Source: JADHMP01 sp964386915 | GTDB lineage: Bacteria > Bacteroidota > Bacteroidia > Flavobacteriales > Flavobacteriaceae | Assembly (NCBI GenBank): GCA_964386915.1 | Contig: CAYLUQ010000001.1 | Span: 62,001-126,000 of the forward strand | Length of the DNA: 64,000 bases | Direction: 5' to 3' | Shown here: positions 8,150-16,028 of the stretch, one piece after another | Position numbering within the stretch: position 1 is the stretch's first letter | Layout of the letters: each line of letters opens with the position of its first letter | Notes under the pieces: generated by a model | Database searches by the model: none | What the model saw: only the letters and a program-made list of their open reading frames with translations | Told to the model about the DNA's origin: nothing | Program-made: the position numbers and the translations under genes

Positions 8150-9133
8150 CACCATCAAATTGCATCCTCTAATTTCAGCATGGTCAAACCGACCCAGCAC
8201 TTCAAAACTGTGGTCAGGGTGTTTTTTTCCTAGGTCTTGAGTGGCAATAAAAGCACAACTATCACGGTTGGCTAAATCAATAATGTTGAGGGCTCCGGTT
8301 CTCCCAACTTCTAAAATTTCAAAGGGATCTTCGGTTGAGCGCACTTGAACTTGCATCCACGGAGGTGTTTTAAATCTCCCATTTTTTAGCGCATAGGCTT
8401 GGCTGAGCAGTTCTGTCATGCCATATTCCGAATGAATTGCCTGAACCCCAAACCCTTTTTTGAGGCGTTCATGTAGGGCATCTCGAACCAATTCTGTTCG
8501 ACGACCTTTCATGCCACCCGTTTCCATTATGATGGTATGTTCCAACAAGAGGGAGTGTTTTTCTATAAAATCGAGTAAGGCAAAACTCACCCCTAACAAA
8601 ATGGTTTTTTGTTTTTTTTGTTCCAAGGAGCTTAAGGTTTTTTCAAGCGCTTCCCACTCGTTGAGGTAGAAGCCACTTAGGGGATGCGCACTGTGTTGAA
8701 TTAAATGTTGCGCCATATAAACCAAAGAAGAATTGCCTCGTTCAAGATAGGAAGGAAGCAAAGCAAGGATCGCATACTCTTCTGGATTTCCATAAAATTG
8801 ATGAAATGCACTTTGAAAACTCTTTTCATATAGGGCAAGATCATAGACAAAATGGCGTGAGGGAACTTGACCGGTAGTGGCACTAGAATAAAATATTTTT
8901 TCGGGCTTTTCTTGGAGGCAACGCACCTCGTGGGTTTTAAAAAAGGAAATGGGTAGAAAAGGAATTTTTTCTAGGCTGGTGACCTCTTCGGGAAAAACAT
9001 TAAGTAAATCGCAAAAAGAACTATAAACCCTATTATGCTCATATTGATAGGAAAATAATTCCAATGCAGCTTGCTCAAATTGAGCGGAACTGTTTAATGA
9101 AAAAATATTTTGATTGAAAGCGGCTCCATTCAT
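8144..9133 (-). CDS. LuxE-like acyl-protein synthetase/acyltransferase
   Basis: This 329-residue protein is related to the LuxE acyl-protein synthetase domain, part of the adenylate-forming superfamily. Visible signs are the SSATTGQVPSRHFVYD loop (about residues 82-97), resembling the Ser/Thr/Gly-rich ATP loop, then METGGMKGRR, EYGMTELLSQAYA (about 237-249) and a late NIIDLANRDSCAFIATQDLG. In LuxE the acyl group is carried from ATP-activated fatty acid to a reductase, but no LuxC or LuxD partner is present. I infer activation of a carboxylate; the substrate is unknown. The gene is monocistronic. Confidence 0.75.
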   Translation of the reverse strand: MNGAAFNQNIFSLNSSAQFEQAALELFSYQYEHNRVYSSFCDLLNVFPEEVTSLEKIPFLPISFFKTHEVRCLQEKPEKIFYSSATTGQVPSRHFVYDLALYEKSFQSAFHQFYGNPEEYAILALLPSYLERGNSSLVYMAQHLIQHSAHPLSGFYLNEWEALEKTLSSLEQKKQKTILLGVSFALLDFIEKHSLLLEHTIIMETGGMKGRRTELVRDALHERLKKGFGVQAIHSEYGMTELLSQAYALKNGRFKTPPWMQVQVRSTEDPFEILEVGRTGALNIIDLANRDSCAFIATQDLGKKHPDHSFEVLGRFDHAEIRGCNLMVL

Positions 9134-9163
9134 AGAAACAAAGCTATCATAAAAAAAGAAACC

Positions 9164-9496
9164 CTATGGAACGACTAAGCGTTTAATCCCTTTTTTTTCT
9201 CCTTGTTTGAGTTGAATAAAATAGATGCCTTTGGTGAGTTGTTGAAGATCTAAAGTATTCTCATAGGTATGGGTCACATAAACTTTTTCACCTAAGAGGT
9301 TAAGAATCACAATCTCTTTAAGTTGTGTTGTTTCCGTTTGCAAATGCAAAATGCCCGCTGTCATGGGGTTGGGCGAAATAGAAAACGATAAAGAAGACAG
9401 CTCAACATGACGCGAAGATGGGCTCGTTTGACCATACATGCCAACGCTCAAAAGAAGGAAGCAAAACGAAAAAAAAGTGTAGAAAACTTTCATCAT
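9164..9496 (-). CDS. Small protein made of a signal peptide and a T9SS type A sorting domain
   Basis: This protein of about 110 residues starts MMKVFYTFFSFCFLLLSVG, a signal peptide (cleavage near YGQ). After a short Ser-rich linker comes a type A sorting domain of the type IX secretion system: ISPNPMTAGILHLQTE, then LLGEKVY, then LTKGIYFIQLKQGEKKGIKR and a final LVVP. There is no cargo domain. The frame runs on to 9559, but a -7 promoter box lies inside that extension, so the start at 9496 (or 9493) is preferred. It is divergent from the response-regulator gene. Confidence 0.78.
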   Translation of the reverse strand: MMKVFYTFFSFCFLLLSVGMYGQTSPSSRHVELSSLSFSISPNPMTAGILHLQTETTQLKEIVILNLLGEKVYVTHTYENTLDLQQLTKGIYFIQLKQGEKKGIKRLVVP

Positions 9497-9516
9497 AAGT
9501 AGGTCTCTATCCGATA

Positions 9517-9524
9517 CAAATATA
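9517..9524 (-). promoter_or_regulatory. Putative -7 promoter box for the T9SS mini-protein gene
   Basis: The minus strand reads TATATTTG, an exact match to the Bacteroidota -7 element TAnnTTTG, about 20 bases before the chosen start codon. A TTA 18 bases further upstream could be a weak -33 element. This is a prediction from consensus only. Confidence 0.5.
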
Positions 9525-9579
9525 CCTTTTTTCCGAATTACATAATATTTACGTAACATAGCAGCGTTTAAATAATTGT

Positions 9580-9587
9580 TAATTTTG
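9580..9587 (+). promoter_or_regulatory. Putative -7 promoter box for the two-component operon
   Basis: TAATTTTG matches TAnnTTTG and ends 13 bases before the ATG of the response regulator, predicting a very short leader. No clear TTG -33 element sits at the usual distance. Confidence 0.4.
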
Positions 9588-9600
9588 CTTAAATAGTGTC

Positions 9601-10296
9601 ATGAAAAAAGAAGACATAATAATTCTGGTGGTTGATGATGAAGTTGACATCATCGAAATTCTTCGCTACAACTTAAGTGAAGCCGGCTATCAGGTTTTTT
9701 CCGCTTTAGATGGGTTAGAGGGTTTTAGCCAAGCCGAAAAACACGCTCCGCATTTAATTATTTTAGACGTCATGATGCCCAACCAAGACGGTATAGCAAC
9801 GTGTGAAAAATTGCGAGCAGATGAGCGTTTTAAAGACACCATCATTATGTTTCTTACTGCCCGAGGAGAAGACTATTCTTATGTAGCAGCTTTTGACGCC
9901 GGTGCGGATGACTATGTTACCAAACCCATAAAACCCAAAGTATTGGTATCTAAAGTAAAAGGCCTGTTGCGACGACTAAAAGACAAAGAATCTAGCTCTT
10001 CAAGCCTAATTCAACATGGCGATTTAATTATTGACAGCGAAAGTTACAAAGTTTCTTTTCAGGGTAATGAAATTAACCTGCCGCGCAAAGAATTTGAACT
10101 CCTGCACTTACTAGCTTCAAAACCCGATAAAGTATTTAAACGCGAACGTATTATGGAACGTATTTGGGGTAATGAAGTGGTGGTCGGTGATCGAACCATT
10201 GATGTGCATATTCGTAAATTGAGAAAAAAAATTGGCGATCAATATTTTAAAACAATCAAAGGTGTAGGGTATAAATTCAAACTCCCTAAACATTGA
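9601..10296 (+). CDS. OmpR/PhoB-family response regulator
   Basis: This 231-residue cytosolic transcription factor has a canonical receiver domain (residues 5-120): acidic pair in VVDDEVD, phospho-acceptor Asp in LIILDVMMPNQDG, Thr in FLTARGED and Lys in YVTKPIKP. A winged-helix output domain follows (about 135-230), with LPRKEFELLHLLASKP and the wing ending TIKGVGYKF. It lies 6 bases from the histidine kinase that presumably phosphorylates it. The pair resembles PhoB/PhoR, but no phosphate genes are nearby, so the signal is unknown. Confidence 0.93.
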   Translation: MKKEDIIILVVDDEVDIIEILRYNLSEAGYQVFSALDGLEGFSQAEKHAPHLIILDVMMPNQDGIATCEKLRADERFKDTIIMFLTARGEDYSYVAAFDAGADDYVTKPIKPKVLVSKVKGLLRRLKDKESSSSSLIQHGDLIIDSESYKVSFQGNEINLPRKEFELLHLLASKPDKVFKRERIMERIWGNEVVVGDRTIDVHIRKLRKKIGDQYFKTIKGVGYKFKLPKH

Positions 10297-10302
10297 TTTG
10301 AG

Positions 10303-11355
10303 GTGTCTTTTGTAAAAAAACATAGCACCATTCTGTGGCTCTCATTCTACATTGGTTTGGTGAGCACGATCATTTTTGGTCTCTTTCAATTTGGTTTTGA
10401 ACCGCCTGCCATAGGCTGGCAAGGGCATCTTCTTAAAGCATTTTTGTTTTTTATTTTGATTTTTGGATTTTCACTTCTTTTTTTCTATTTCAGAGTAGAA
10501 ATTTCGATGCTCAACAAAATCAAAAAAATTTATGAAGATATAGCCATAGCTCCCGGAAAACCTGTGCTTTCTAACAATGAATCAGAAATGGAAACCCTTT
10601 CCAAAAGCCTTCAAAAATTTGCCTCAGACCGAAAGCTAGAAATTCAACTGTTAAGAGAACAAGAAAATTACCGCAAAGAATTTATAGGAAATCTCTCACA
10701 TGAATTAAAAACCCCTTTATTTACAATTCAAGGCTATGTGCTCACCCTTTTAGATGGAGCTATGAAAGACAAAAAGGTGGCCGAAAAATATTTAAAACGA
10801 ACCGCCAAAGGGGTGGAGCGTTTGAATTATATCATTCAAGACCTCGACATTATTACTAAGTTTGAATCCGGAATGGAAAGCGTCACAAAAGAGGAGTTCA
10901 ATATTTTGGAAACCCTTCAAAATGTGTTTGACCTACTCGAAATACAAGCGCAAAAAAACAAGGTGAATTTGGTTTTAGAACAAAAATTTAAAACGCCCAT
11001 TTTAGTTTGGGCTGAGGAAGTGAGAATTCAACAAGTACTTACCAATTTAATCATGAATTCTATTAAATATGGTGTTGAAGAGGGCACCACAGAAATCAGT
11101 ATTGAAGCATTAAATGAAAATAAAATTTTGATTCGAATTACCGATAACGGAGAAGGAATAGAAAAAGAACATTTGCCCCGACTTTTTGAACGTTTTTATA
11201 GGGTAGATAAAAATAGAAGTCGGGATCGCGGTGGATCAGGATTGGGGCTGGCCATTGTAAAACATATCATAGAAGCTCATCAAGAACAAATATTTGTAGA
11301 AAGCACTCCAGGCGTAGGCTCAGAGTTTTCGTTTACTTTAACAAAAGCCACCTAG
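10303..11355 (+). CDS. Sensor histidine kinase (PhoR-like)
   Basis: This 350-residue inner-membrane kinase starts at a GTG. Two transmembrane helices (about residues 10-30 and 42-64) bracket a very short loop, so little of it is outside the membrane. A linker is followed by the dimerisation/phospho-acceptor helix with the H box FIGNLSHELKTPL (about 127-139). The ATPase domain has the N box LIMNSIKYG, G1 ITDNGEGI, F box LFERFYRVDK and G2 GGSGLGLAIVKHI. It is the partner of the response regulator immediately upstream. The small loop suggests membrane or intracellular sensing. Confidence 0.92.
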   Translation: MSFVKKHSTILWLSFYIGLVSTIIFGLFQFGFEPPAIGWQGHLLKAFLFFILIFGFSLLFFYFRVEISMLNKIKKIYEDIAIAPGKPVLSNNESEMETLSKSLQKFASDRKLEIQLLREQENYRKEFIGNLSHELKTPLFTIQGYVLTLLDGAMKDKKVAEKYLKRTAKGVERLNYIIQDLDIITKFESGMESVTKEEFNILETLQNVFDLLEIQAQKNKVNLVLEQKFKTPILVWAEEVRIQQVLTNLIMNSIKYGVEEGTTEISIEALNENKILIRITDNGEGIEKEHLPRLFERFYRVDKNRSRDRGGSGLGLAIVKHIIEAHQEQIFVESTPGVGSEFSFTLTKAT

Positions 11356-11375
11356 CTTCTTGTTTTGAAAAGCTT

Positions 11376-11383
11376 TATTTTTG
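11376..11383 (+). promoter_or_regulatory. Putative -7 promoter box for trmB
   Basis: TATTTTTG fits TAnnTTTG and ends 7 bases before the trmB ATG at 11391, which would give an almost leaderless transcript. No -33 TTG sits at the right spacing, so this is a weak call. Confidence 0.3.
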
Positions 11384-11390
11384 CGCCTCT

Positions 11391-12065
11391 ATGGGGAGCA
11401 AAAACAAATTAAAACGGTTTCGAGAAAACGCCACATTTCCAAATGTAATGCAGCCCGAAAGAGCTGAATTAGAAGCAAATCAATTTGCCTTAAAAGGAAA
11501 TTGGCACAGTTCTTTTTTTAAAAACGACCATCCAATTGTTTTGGAATTGGGCTGTGGAAAAGGAGAATATACCGTGCACCTAGCCGGTCATGAACCACAC
11601 AAAAACTATGTGGGCATTGACATTAAAGGGGCTCGTTTTTGGCGTGGAGCCAAAACTGCTCTCGAAGAAAACAAACAAAACGTTGCCTTTGTTAGAACTC
11701 AAATAGAATTGATTGAAACCCTTTTTGATCAAGGAGAGGTAGATGAAATTTGGATTACTTTTCCCGATCCACAAATCAAATTGAAGCGCACTAAACACCG
11801 TTTAACCCAACCCGAATTTTTAAAACGCTATCAAAAAATCTTAAAACCGGGTGGGCTTATTCACCTAAAAACCGATAGTCAATTTCTATATGGCTATACG
11901 CTTGGTCTTCTCGAAACCGGTTGGGGCAAGTTGCTCTATGCCCACCACGACATCTATAACAACCCGCATGCTCCGGCCATTACCACAGCCGTTCAGACTT
12001 TTTATGAATCTAAATATTTAGAAGAACAAAAACCCATAACCTATTTGAAATTTCAACTAGATTGA
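11391..12065 (+). CDS. trmB: tRNA (guanine-N7-)-methyltransferase TrmB
   Basis: This 224-residue cytosolic enzyme methylates N7 of G46 in the variable loop of tRNAs using S-adenosylmethionine. The SAM-binding core is VLELGCGKGEYTVHLA with YVGIDIKGARFWRGA (about residues 46-83). The family motif IWITFPDPQIKLKRTKHRL (about 121-139) contains the catalytic Asp in FPDPQ. Length is normal. The next gene, an alkyltransferase-like protein, starts one base after the stop, so the two are probably co-transcribed. Confidence 0.95.
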   Translation: MGSKNKLKRFRENATFPNVMQPERAELEANQFALKGNWHSSFFKNDHPIVLELGCGKGEYTVHLAGHEPHKNYVGIDIKGARFWRGAKTALEENKQNVAFVRTQIELIETLFDQGEVDEIWITFPDPQIKLKRTKHRLTQPEFLKRYQKILKPGGLIHLKTDSQFLYGYTLGLLETGWGKLLYAHHDIYNNPHAPAITTAVQTFYESKYLEEQKPITYLKFQLD

Positions 12066-12066
12066 A

Positions 12067-12402
12067 ATGGAAGAGCAAAACTTTTTTCAAAAAGTATATG
12101 CCGTTGTACGACAAATTCCTGAAGGGAAAGTGACCTCCTATGGTGCCATAGCACGCTATTTGGGAAGTGCCCAAAGTGCACGAATGGTGGGTTGGGCCAT
12201 GAACGCAGCCCATAGTCATTCCAATGTACCAGCCCATAGAGTGGTCAACCGCAAAGGATTGCTCACGGGCAAGCATCATTTTTCAGGAACCAATCTCATG
12301 CAACAATTGCTCGAAAATGAAGGCTTAACCATTACACAAAATCAAATTCAAAATTTTGAAACCCATTATTGGGATCCCACCCACCACTTGCCCCCTTGCT
12401 AA
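12067..12402 (+). CDS. Alkyltransferase-like protein (MGMT-family, no catalytic Cys)
   Basis: This 111-residue protein keeps the DNA-binding helix-turn-helix of O6-methylguanine-DNA methyltransferases (IPEGKVTSYGAIARYLG, about residues 17-33, and the arginine-finger region SARMVGWAMNAA). At the active site, however, it reads PAHRVVN (residues 55-61) where MGMT has PCHR, so Cys is replaced by Ala56. Known alkyltransferase-like proteins bind O6-alkylguanine and recruit nucleotide excision repair instead of removing the alkyl group. It lies directly downstream of trmB. Confidence 0.88.
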   Translation: MEEQNFFQKVYAVVRQIPEGKVTSYGAIARYLGSAQSARMVGWAMNAAHSHSNVPAHRVVNRKGLLTGKHHFSGTNLMQQLLENEGLTITQNQIQNFETHYWDPTHHLPPC

Positions 12403-12440
12403 AAATGAATGGGCTGTTTTTTCATCCCAATTGTTCACCC

Positions 12441-12448
12441 TATATTTG
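12441..12448 (+). promoter_or_regulatory. Putative -7 promoter box for the mrp operon
   Basis: TATATTTG is an exact TAnnTTTG match ending 18 bases before the mrp ATG, a normal leader length. No good -33 TTG is present at 17-23 bases; a T-rich run lies there instead. Confidence 0.45.
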
Positions 12449-12466
12449 CTCTGAAATTTCAATGGT

Positions 12467-13600
12467 ATGAAAATTACGAAAGCTGCTGTTTTAGAGGCAC
12501 TAAGAACTATCAGTGCGCCGGGAGAAGGAAAAAATTTGGTGGAGAGTGGCAGCCTTCAAAACATCCTAATTTTTGAAGACCAAATTGATTTAGATGTGGT
12601 ATTGCACAATCCGAGTTTGCAAGCCAGAAAAAAAGTGGAAGTTTCTATTCTTAAAGTGCTACATGAAAAGGTATATGCCAAAGCCAAAATAAAGGTTAAT
12701 ACCATTGTAAAAGCACAAGAAAAGCCCGCTCCCATTAAAGGGGCTCCACTCCCAGGAATTGATTCTATTGTGGCGATAGCCTCTGGAAAAGGAGGAGTAG
12801 GAAAATCTACTATTACAGCCAATTTAGCCGTAACCTTAGCCGCTATGGGTTGCAAAGTAGGGCTTTTAGATGCAGATATTTATGGTCCTTCTATGCCCAC
12901 TATGTTCGATATGGAGGGAGCACGCCCCCTATCGGTTAAAGTAGGAGGTCAATCTAAAATGGAACCCATAGAAAATTATGGGGTAAAAGTATTGTCCATA
13001 GGATTTTTTACACAACCCGATCAGGCAGTAGTGTGGCGAGGCCCCATGGCGGCTAAAGCACTCAATCAAATGATTTTTGACGCCCACTGGGGAGAATTAG
13101 ATTTCTTATTAATCGATCTTCCCCCTGGAACAGGTGATATCCATCTCAGCATTGTGCAAGCACTGCCCCTTACCGGAGCTGTAGTGGTTAGTACGCCTCA
13201 AAATGTAGCCTTGGCCGATGCCAAAAAAGGTATCGCTATGTTTCAGCAAGAAAGTATTCAAGTGCCTGTTTTAGGACTTGTTGAAAATATGAGCTACTTT
13301 TCTCCTAAAGAATTGCCCAACAACAAATATTATATTTTTGGAGAGCGAGGAGCAGAACACCTAGCCGCTGACAAGGGGCTTCCGTTTTTAGGGGGCTTGC
13401 CTTTGGTGCAAAGTGTTCGAGAAGCAGCAGACGTGGGGCGACCCGCTAGCTTGCAAGAAGACTCTCCTTGGTCTGAACACTTTAAAACCATTGCTCAAAA
13501 TATGGTAGAACAAGTGGTTTTGCGAAATAAAAATTTACCCCCAACAAAAGCAGTTGCCATTACCAATATGGTGGGGTGTGCTGCCGTAAAAGCTCAGTGA
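12467..13600 (+). CDS. mrp: Mrp/NBP35-family iron-sulfur cluster carrier ATPase
   Basis: This 377-residue cytosolic P-loop ATPase carries and delivers Fe-S clusters. Residues 1-80 form a MIP18/DUF59-like domain. The deviant Walker A motif is ASGKGGVGKSTITANLA (about 104-120), followed by GLLDADIYGPSMP and LIDLPPGTGDIHL (about 221-233). The usual C-terminal CxxC of Mrp is not obvious: the tail carries a single MVGCAAVKAQ Cys. It heads a four-gene block with a NifU-domain protein (stop and start overlap as TGATG), a flavoprotein reductase and a ferredoxin, so a role in Fe-S assembly or maturation fits well. Confidence 0.92.
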   Translation: MKITKAAVLEALRTISAPGEGKNLVESGSLQNILIFEDQIDLDVVLHNPSLQARKKVEVSILKVLHEKVYAKAKIKVNTIVKAQEKPAPIKGAPLPGIDSIVAIASGKGGVGKSTITANLAVTLAAMGCKVGLLDADIYGPSMPTMFDMEGARPLSVKVGGQSKMEPIENYGVKVLSIGFFTQPDQAVVWRGPMAAKALNQMIFDAHWGELDFLLIDLPPGTGDIHLSIVQALPLTGAVVVSTPQNVALADAKKGIAMFQQESIQVPVLGLVENMSYFSPKELPNNKYYIFGERGAEHLAADKGLPFLGGLPLVQSVREAADVGRPASLQEDSPWSEHFKTIAQNMVEQVVLRNKNLPPTKAVAITNMVGCAAVKAQ

Positions 13601-13851
13601 TGAAAAAAGACGAAATCAAAGAAAAAGTGCTCTTGGCCTTAGCGGAAATAAGACCTTTTTTAAATTCAGACGGAGGCGATATCTCTTTAGTGTCTATAGA
13701 AGACAAGCGCATTGTTAATGTCCAACTGCACGGGGCTTGTGTGGGGTGCAGTGTCAATCAAATGACACTCAAGACCGGGGTTGAAATGACCATTAAAAAA
13801 TATGTTCCCCAAATTGAGCAAGTCAATAGCATTGAACCTTCTCAGTCATGA
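13600..13851 (+). CDS. NifU C-terminal domain (Nfu-type) scaffold protein
   Basis: This 83-residue protein has the Nfu fold with the cluster-binding CxxC in HGACVGCSVNQMTLKTG (about residues 46-62) and the SDGGDISLVSI strand before it. Nfu proteins assemble or pass on Fe-S clusters. The ATG at 13600 overlaps the mrp stop; a GTG 24 bases upstream also opens the frame but would eat into mrp, so it is not preferred. The 3' end overlaps the reductase start by four bases. Confidence 0.9.
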   Translation: MKKDEIKEKVLLALAEIRPFLNSDGGDISLVSIEDKRIVNVQLHGACVGCSVNQMTLKTGVEMTIKKYVPQIEQVNSIEPSQS

Positions 13852-14900
13852 TCCAAACGGATATTCTTATCATTGGGGCGGGCCCCACTGGGCTTTTTAC
13901 TGTGTTTGAGGCTGGACTGCTAAAACTGCGATGTCATTTGATAGATACGCTAACACAACCCGGGGGTCAATGTGCAGAGATTTATCCCAAAAAGCCCATT
14001 TATGACATTCCCTCTCACCCAGAAATTTTAGCGGGCGATTTAGTGACTAATCTTTTGGCTCAAATTGCTCCTTTTGAGCCTGGTTATACCTTGGGAGAAC
14101 AAGCTTTGCACCTAGAACAAGCTAAGGACGGTCAATTTATTGTCACCACAGACAAAGGTACCCAGCACAAGGCAGCTGTTGTCGCCATTGCAGGTGGTCT
14201 AGGGGCTTTTGAACCCCGAAAACCTCCCCTTGAAAACATCGGTCAATTTGAGGACAAAGGGGTGCAATATGCCATCACAGACCCCGAACAGTTTCGGAAC
14301 AAAAAAGTAGTCTTGGCTGGAGGAGGTGACTCAGCCCTAGATTGGACAGTCTTTTTGGCTGATATTGCTCAAGAACTCACTTTGGTGCACCGCCGAAATG
14401 AATTTCGCGGTGCCTTAGATGTAGTAGATAAAGTGCAAGCGCTAAAAGACCAAGGTAAAATTAACCTCTTAACCCCTGCCGAGGTGGTAGGTTTGGAAGG
14501 CGAAAGTCGGTTGCAAAACGTGCTGATCAAACAACAAGAAACCACCCAAAAATGGCATACAGACTACTTTATTCCCTTGTTTGGTCTCACACCTAAATTG
14601 GGGCCATTGGCTACGTGGGGGTTAGCAATTGAAAAAAATGCCATTAAAGTAAACAACGCCCTGGATTATCAAACCAATATACCAGGTATTTACGCCATAG
14701 GCGATGTAAACACCTATCCCGGCAAACTTAAATTGATATTATGTGGTTTTCACGAAGCCACACTAATGTGTCAAAGTGCTTTTAAGCGTATCCATCCGGA
14801 GAAAAAAAATGTATTGAAATATACTACAGTAAGTGGAATTAGCGGCTTTGATGGCTCTAGAAAAGAGGCGTCTAAAGCCACCATAAAAACCATTAAATAG
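13848..14900 (+). CDS. Ferredoxin/flavodoxin-NADP reductase, thioredoxin-reductase type
   Basis: This 350-residue flavoprotein has two dinucleotide-binding folds: FAD motif ILIIGAGPTGLFTVFEAG (residues 5-22) and NADPH motif VVLAGGGDSALDWTVFLA (about 153-170). A late FAD motif GIYAIGDVNTYPGKLKLI (about 282-299) is also present. It lacks the CxxC of true thioredoxin reductase, which places it with the YumC-type NAD(P)H:ferredoxin oxidoreductases. The adjacent ferredoxin gene (one base away) is its likely electron partner, and the mrp and nfu genes upstream suggest that the electrons serve Fe-S assembly. Confidence 0.9.
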   Translation: MIQTDILIIGAGPTGLFTVFEAGLLKLRCHLIDTLTQPGGQCAEIYPKKPIYDIPSHPEILAGDLVTNLLAQIAPFEPGYTLGEQALHLEQAKDGQFIVTTDKGTQHKAAVVAIAGGLGAFEPRKPPLENIGQFEDKGVQYAITDPEQFRNKKVVLAGGGDSALDWTVFLADIAQELTLVHRRNEFRGALDVVDKVQALKDQGKINLLTPAEVVGLEGESRLQNVLIKQQETTQKWHTDYFIPLFGLTPKLGPLATWGLAIEKNAIKVNNALDYQTNIPGIYAIGDVNTYPGKLKLILCGFHEATLMCQSAFKRIHPEKKNVLKYTTVSGISGFDGSRKEASKATIKTIK

Positions 14901-14901
14901 C

Positions 14902-15222
14902 ATGTCCGAAATCAACATTACCCTCATTGATCGTGCCCAAAAAGAACACCAACTTTTGGCCCCTACAGATATGGCATTGAACCTCATGGAACTTTGCAAA
15001 GCCTATGAACTTCCGGTTGAAGGGGTTTGTGGCGGAATGGCACTTTGCGCTTCTTGCCAATGCTATATAAAAAGTGACCACACCCTGCCAGAAAAAAGTG
15101 AAGATGAAGAAGCTATGTTAGCGGAAGCATTTCATGTGCAAGAGAATAGCAGACTAGGATGTCAAATACCCATCACCCCCAATTTAGAGGGTTTGGTGGT
15201 AGAATTGGCCCCAGAAGAATAA
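14902..15222 (+). CDS. 2Fe-2S ferredoxin
   Basis: This 106-residue ferredoxin is of the adrenodoxin/ISC type. The cluster ligands follow C-x5-C-x2-C in GVCGGMALCASCQCY (about residues 41-55), with the fourth Cys in SRLGCQIPIT (about 85-94). The acidic patch EKSEDEEAM between them is typical of the reductase-binding surface. It ends the mrp-nfu-reductase operon and probably accepts electrons from the flavoprotein just upstream. Confidence 0.93.
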   Translation: MSEINITLIDRAQKEHQLLAPTDMALNLMELCKAYELPVEGVCGGMALCASCQCYIKSDHTLPEKSEDEEAMLAEAFHVQENSRLGCQIPITPNLEGLVVELAPEE

Positions 15223-15349
15223 GGATCCTTTTTATTTGGTGTATTTGTTTGGGAGCTAAACGAAAATGATTTCTTTTTAAGAAATACATTTTTATAGTTT
15301 CTTCTGCTTTTTAGTAGCCTCTTTTTTATCATTTTTGTCTTATAACCCA

Positions 15350-16027
15350 ATGCAAAACCAAACGATGAAGAATATTGAAGCAGTTCTTTTTGATTTAGAC
15401 GGAGTACTTGTAGATACGGCCAAGTATCATTATCAGTCTTGGAAAGCCATTGCAGAAAAATGGGACTTAAATTTAACCCCTCAAGCAAATGAGAATTTAA
15501 AAGGATTGAGTAGAAAAGATTCACTCCTCCAAATATTAAGTTGGGCAGATGTGAGCCTTAGTGAAGCAGAATTCAACTCTTGTTTGGAGCAAAAAAATGC
15601 CCTCTATTTGTCTTTAATCGCTTCTCTATCCCCTCAAGACCTCTTGCCCGGAGTAACAGATTGGCTTCAGTTTTTAACCCAAAATCAATATAAAATCGGG
15701 TTGGGGTCTGCGAGTAAAAATGCCAGCGCCATATTAACTAAATTGGAAATATTACCCTATTTTGAAACCCTAGTGGATGGCAACCAAGTCCAATTAGGTA
15801 AACCCAATCCGGAAGTATTTTTGCTAGGAAGTGAAAAGTTAGGAGTTTCTGCTGTAAATTGTTTGGTGGTAGAAGATTCTATTGCCGGCATAGAAGCCGC
15901 AAAACGTGCTCAAATGAAAACCCTAGCAATAGGGAACCCAACCCATTTTCAACAAGCCGATTATTGCGTAGCTTCTTTGGATAAACTTTTACCTGCACAA
16001 CTTTTGAAAACCGTTAAAAAAAACTAA
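15350..16027 (+). CDS. pgmB: Beta-phosphoglucomutase
   Basis: This HAD-family enzyme of about 225 residues interconverts beta-glucose 1-phosphate and glucose 6-phosphate. It shows the nucleophile motif VLFDLDGVLVDTAKYHYQSW, the substrate-specificity loop LKGLSRKDSL, the GSASKNA motif II and VVEDSIAGIEAAK motif IV. It sits one base before the GH65 phosphorylase, which makes beta-glucose 1-phosphate, so the functional pairing is clear. Starts: ATG at 15350 or 15365; the open frame begins at a TTG at 15335, which I do not favour. Confidence 0.93.
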   Translation: MQNQTMKNIEAVLFDLDGVLVDTAKYHYQSWKAIAEKWDLNLTPQANENLKGLSRKDSLLQILSWADVSLSEAEFNSCLEQKNALYLSLIASLSPQDLLPGVTDWLQFLTQNQYKIGLGSASKNASAILTKLEILPYFETLVDGNQVQLGKPNPEVFLLGSEKLGVSAVNCLVVEDSIAGIEAAKRAQMKTLAIGNPTHFQQADYCVASLDKLLPAQLLKTVKKN

Positions 16028-16028
16028 A

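Noticed and set aside
13576..13851. Earlier GTG start for the NifU-domain protein
   Set aside because: It would overlap mrp by 25 bases; the ATG at 13600 overlaps the mrp stop as TGATG, a typical coupled start, and gives the normal Nfu N-terminus.
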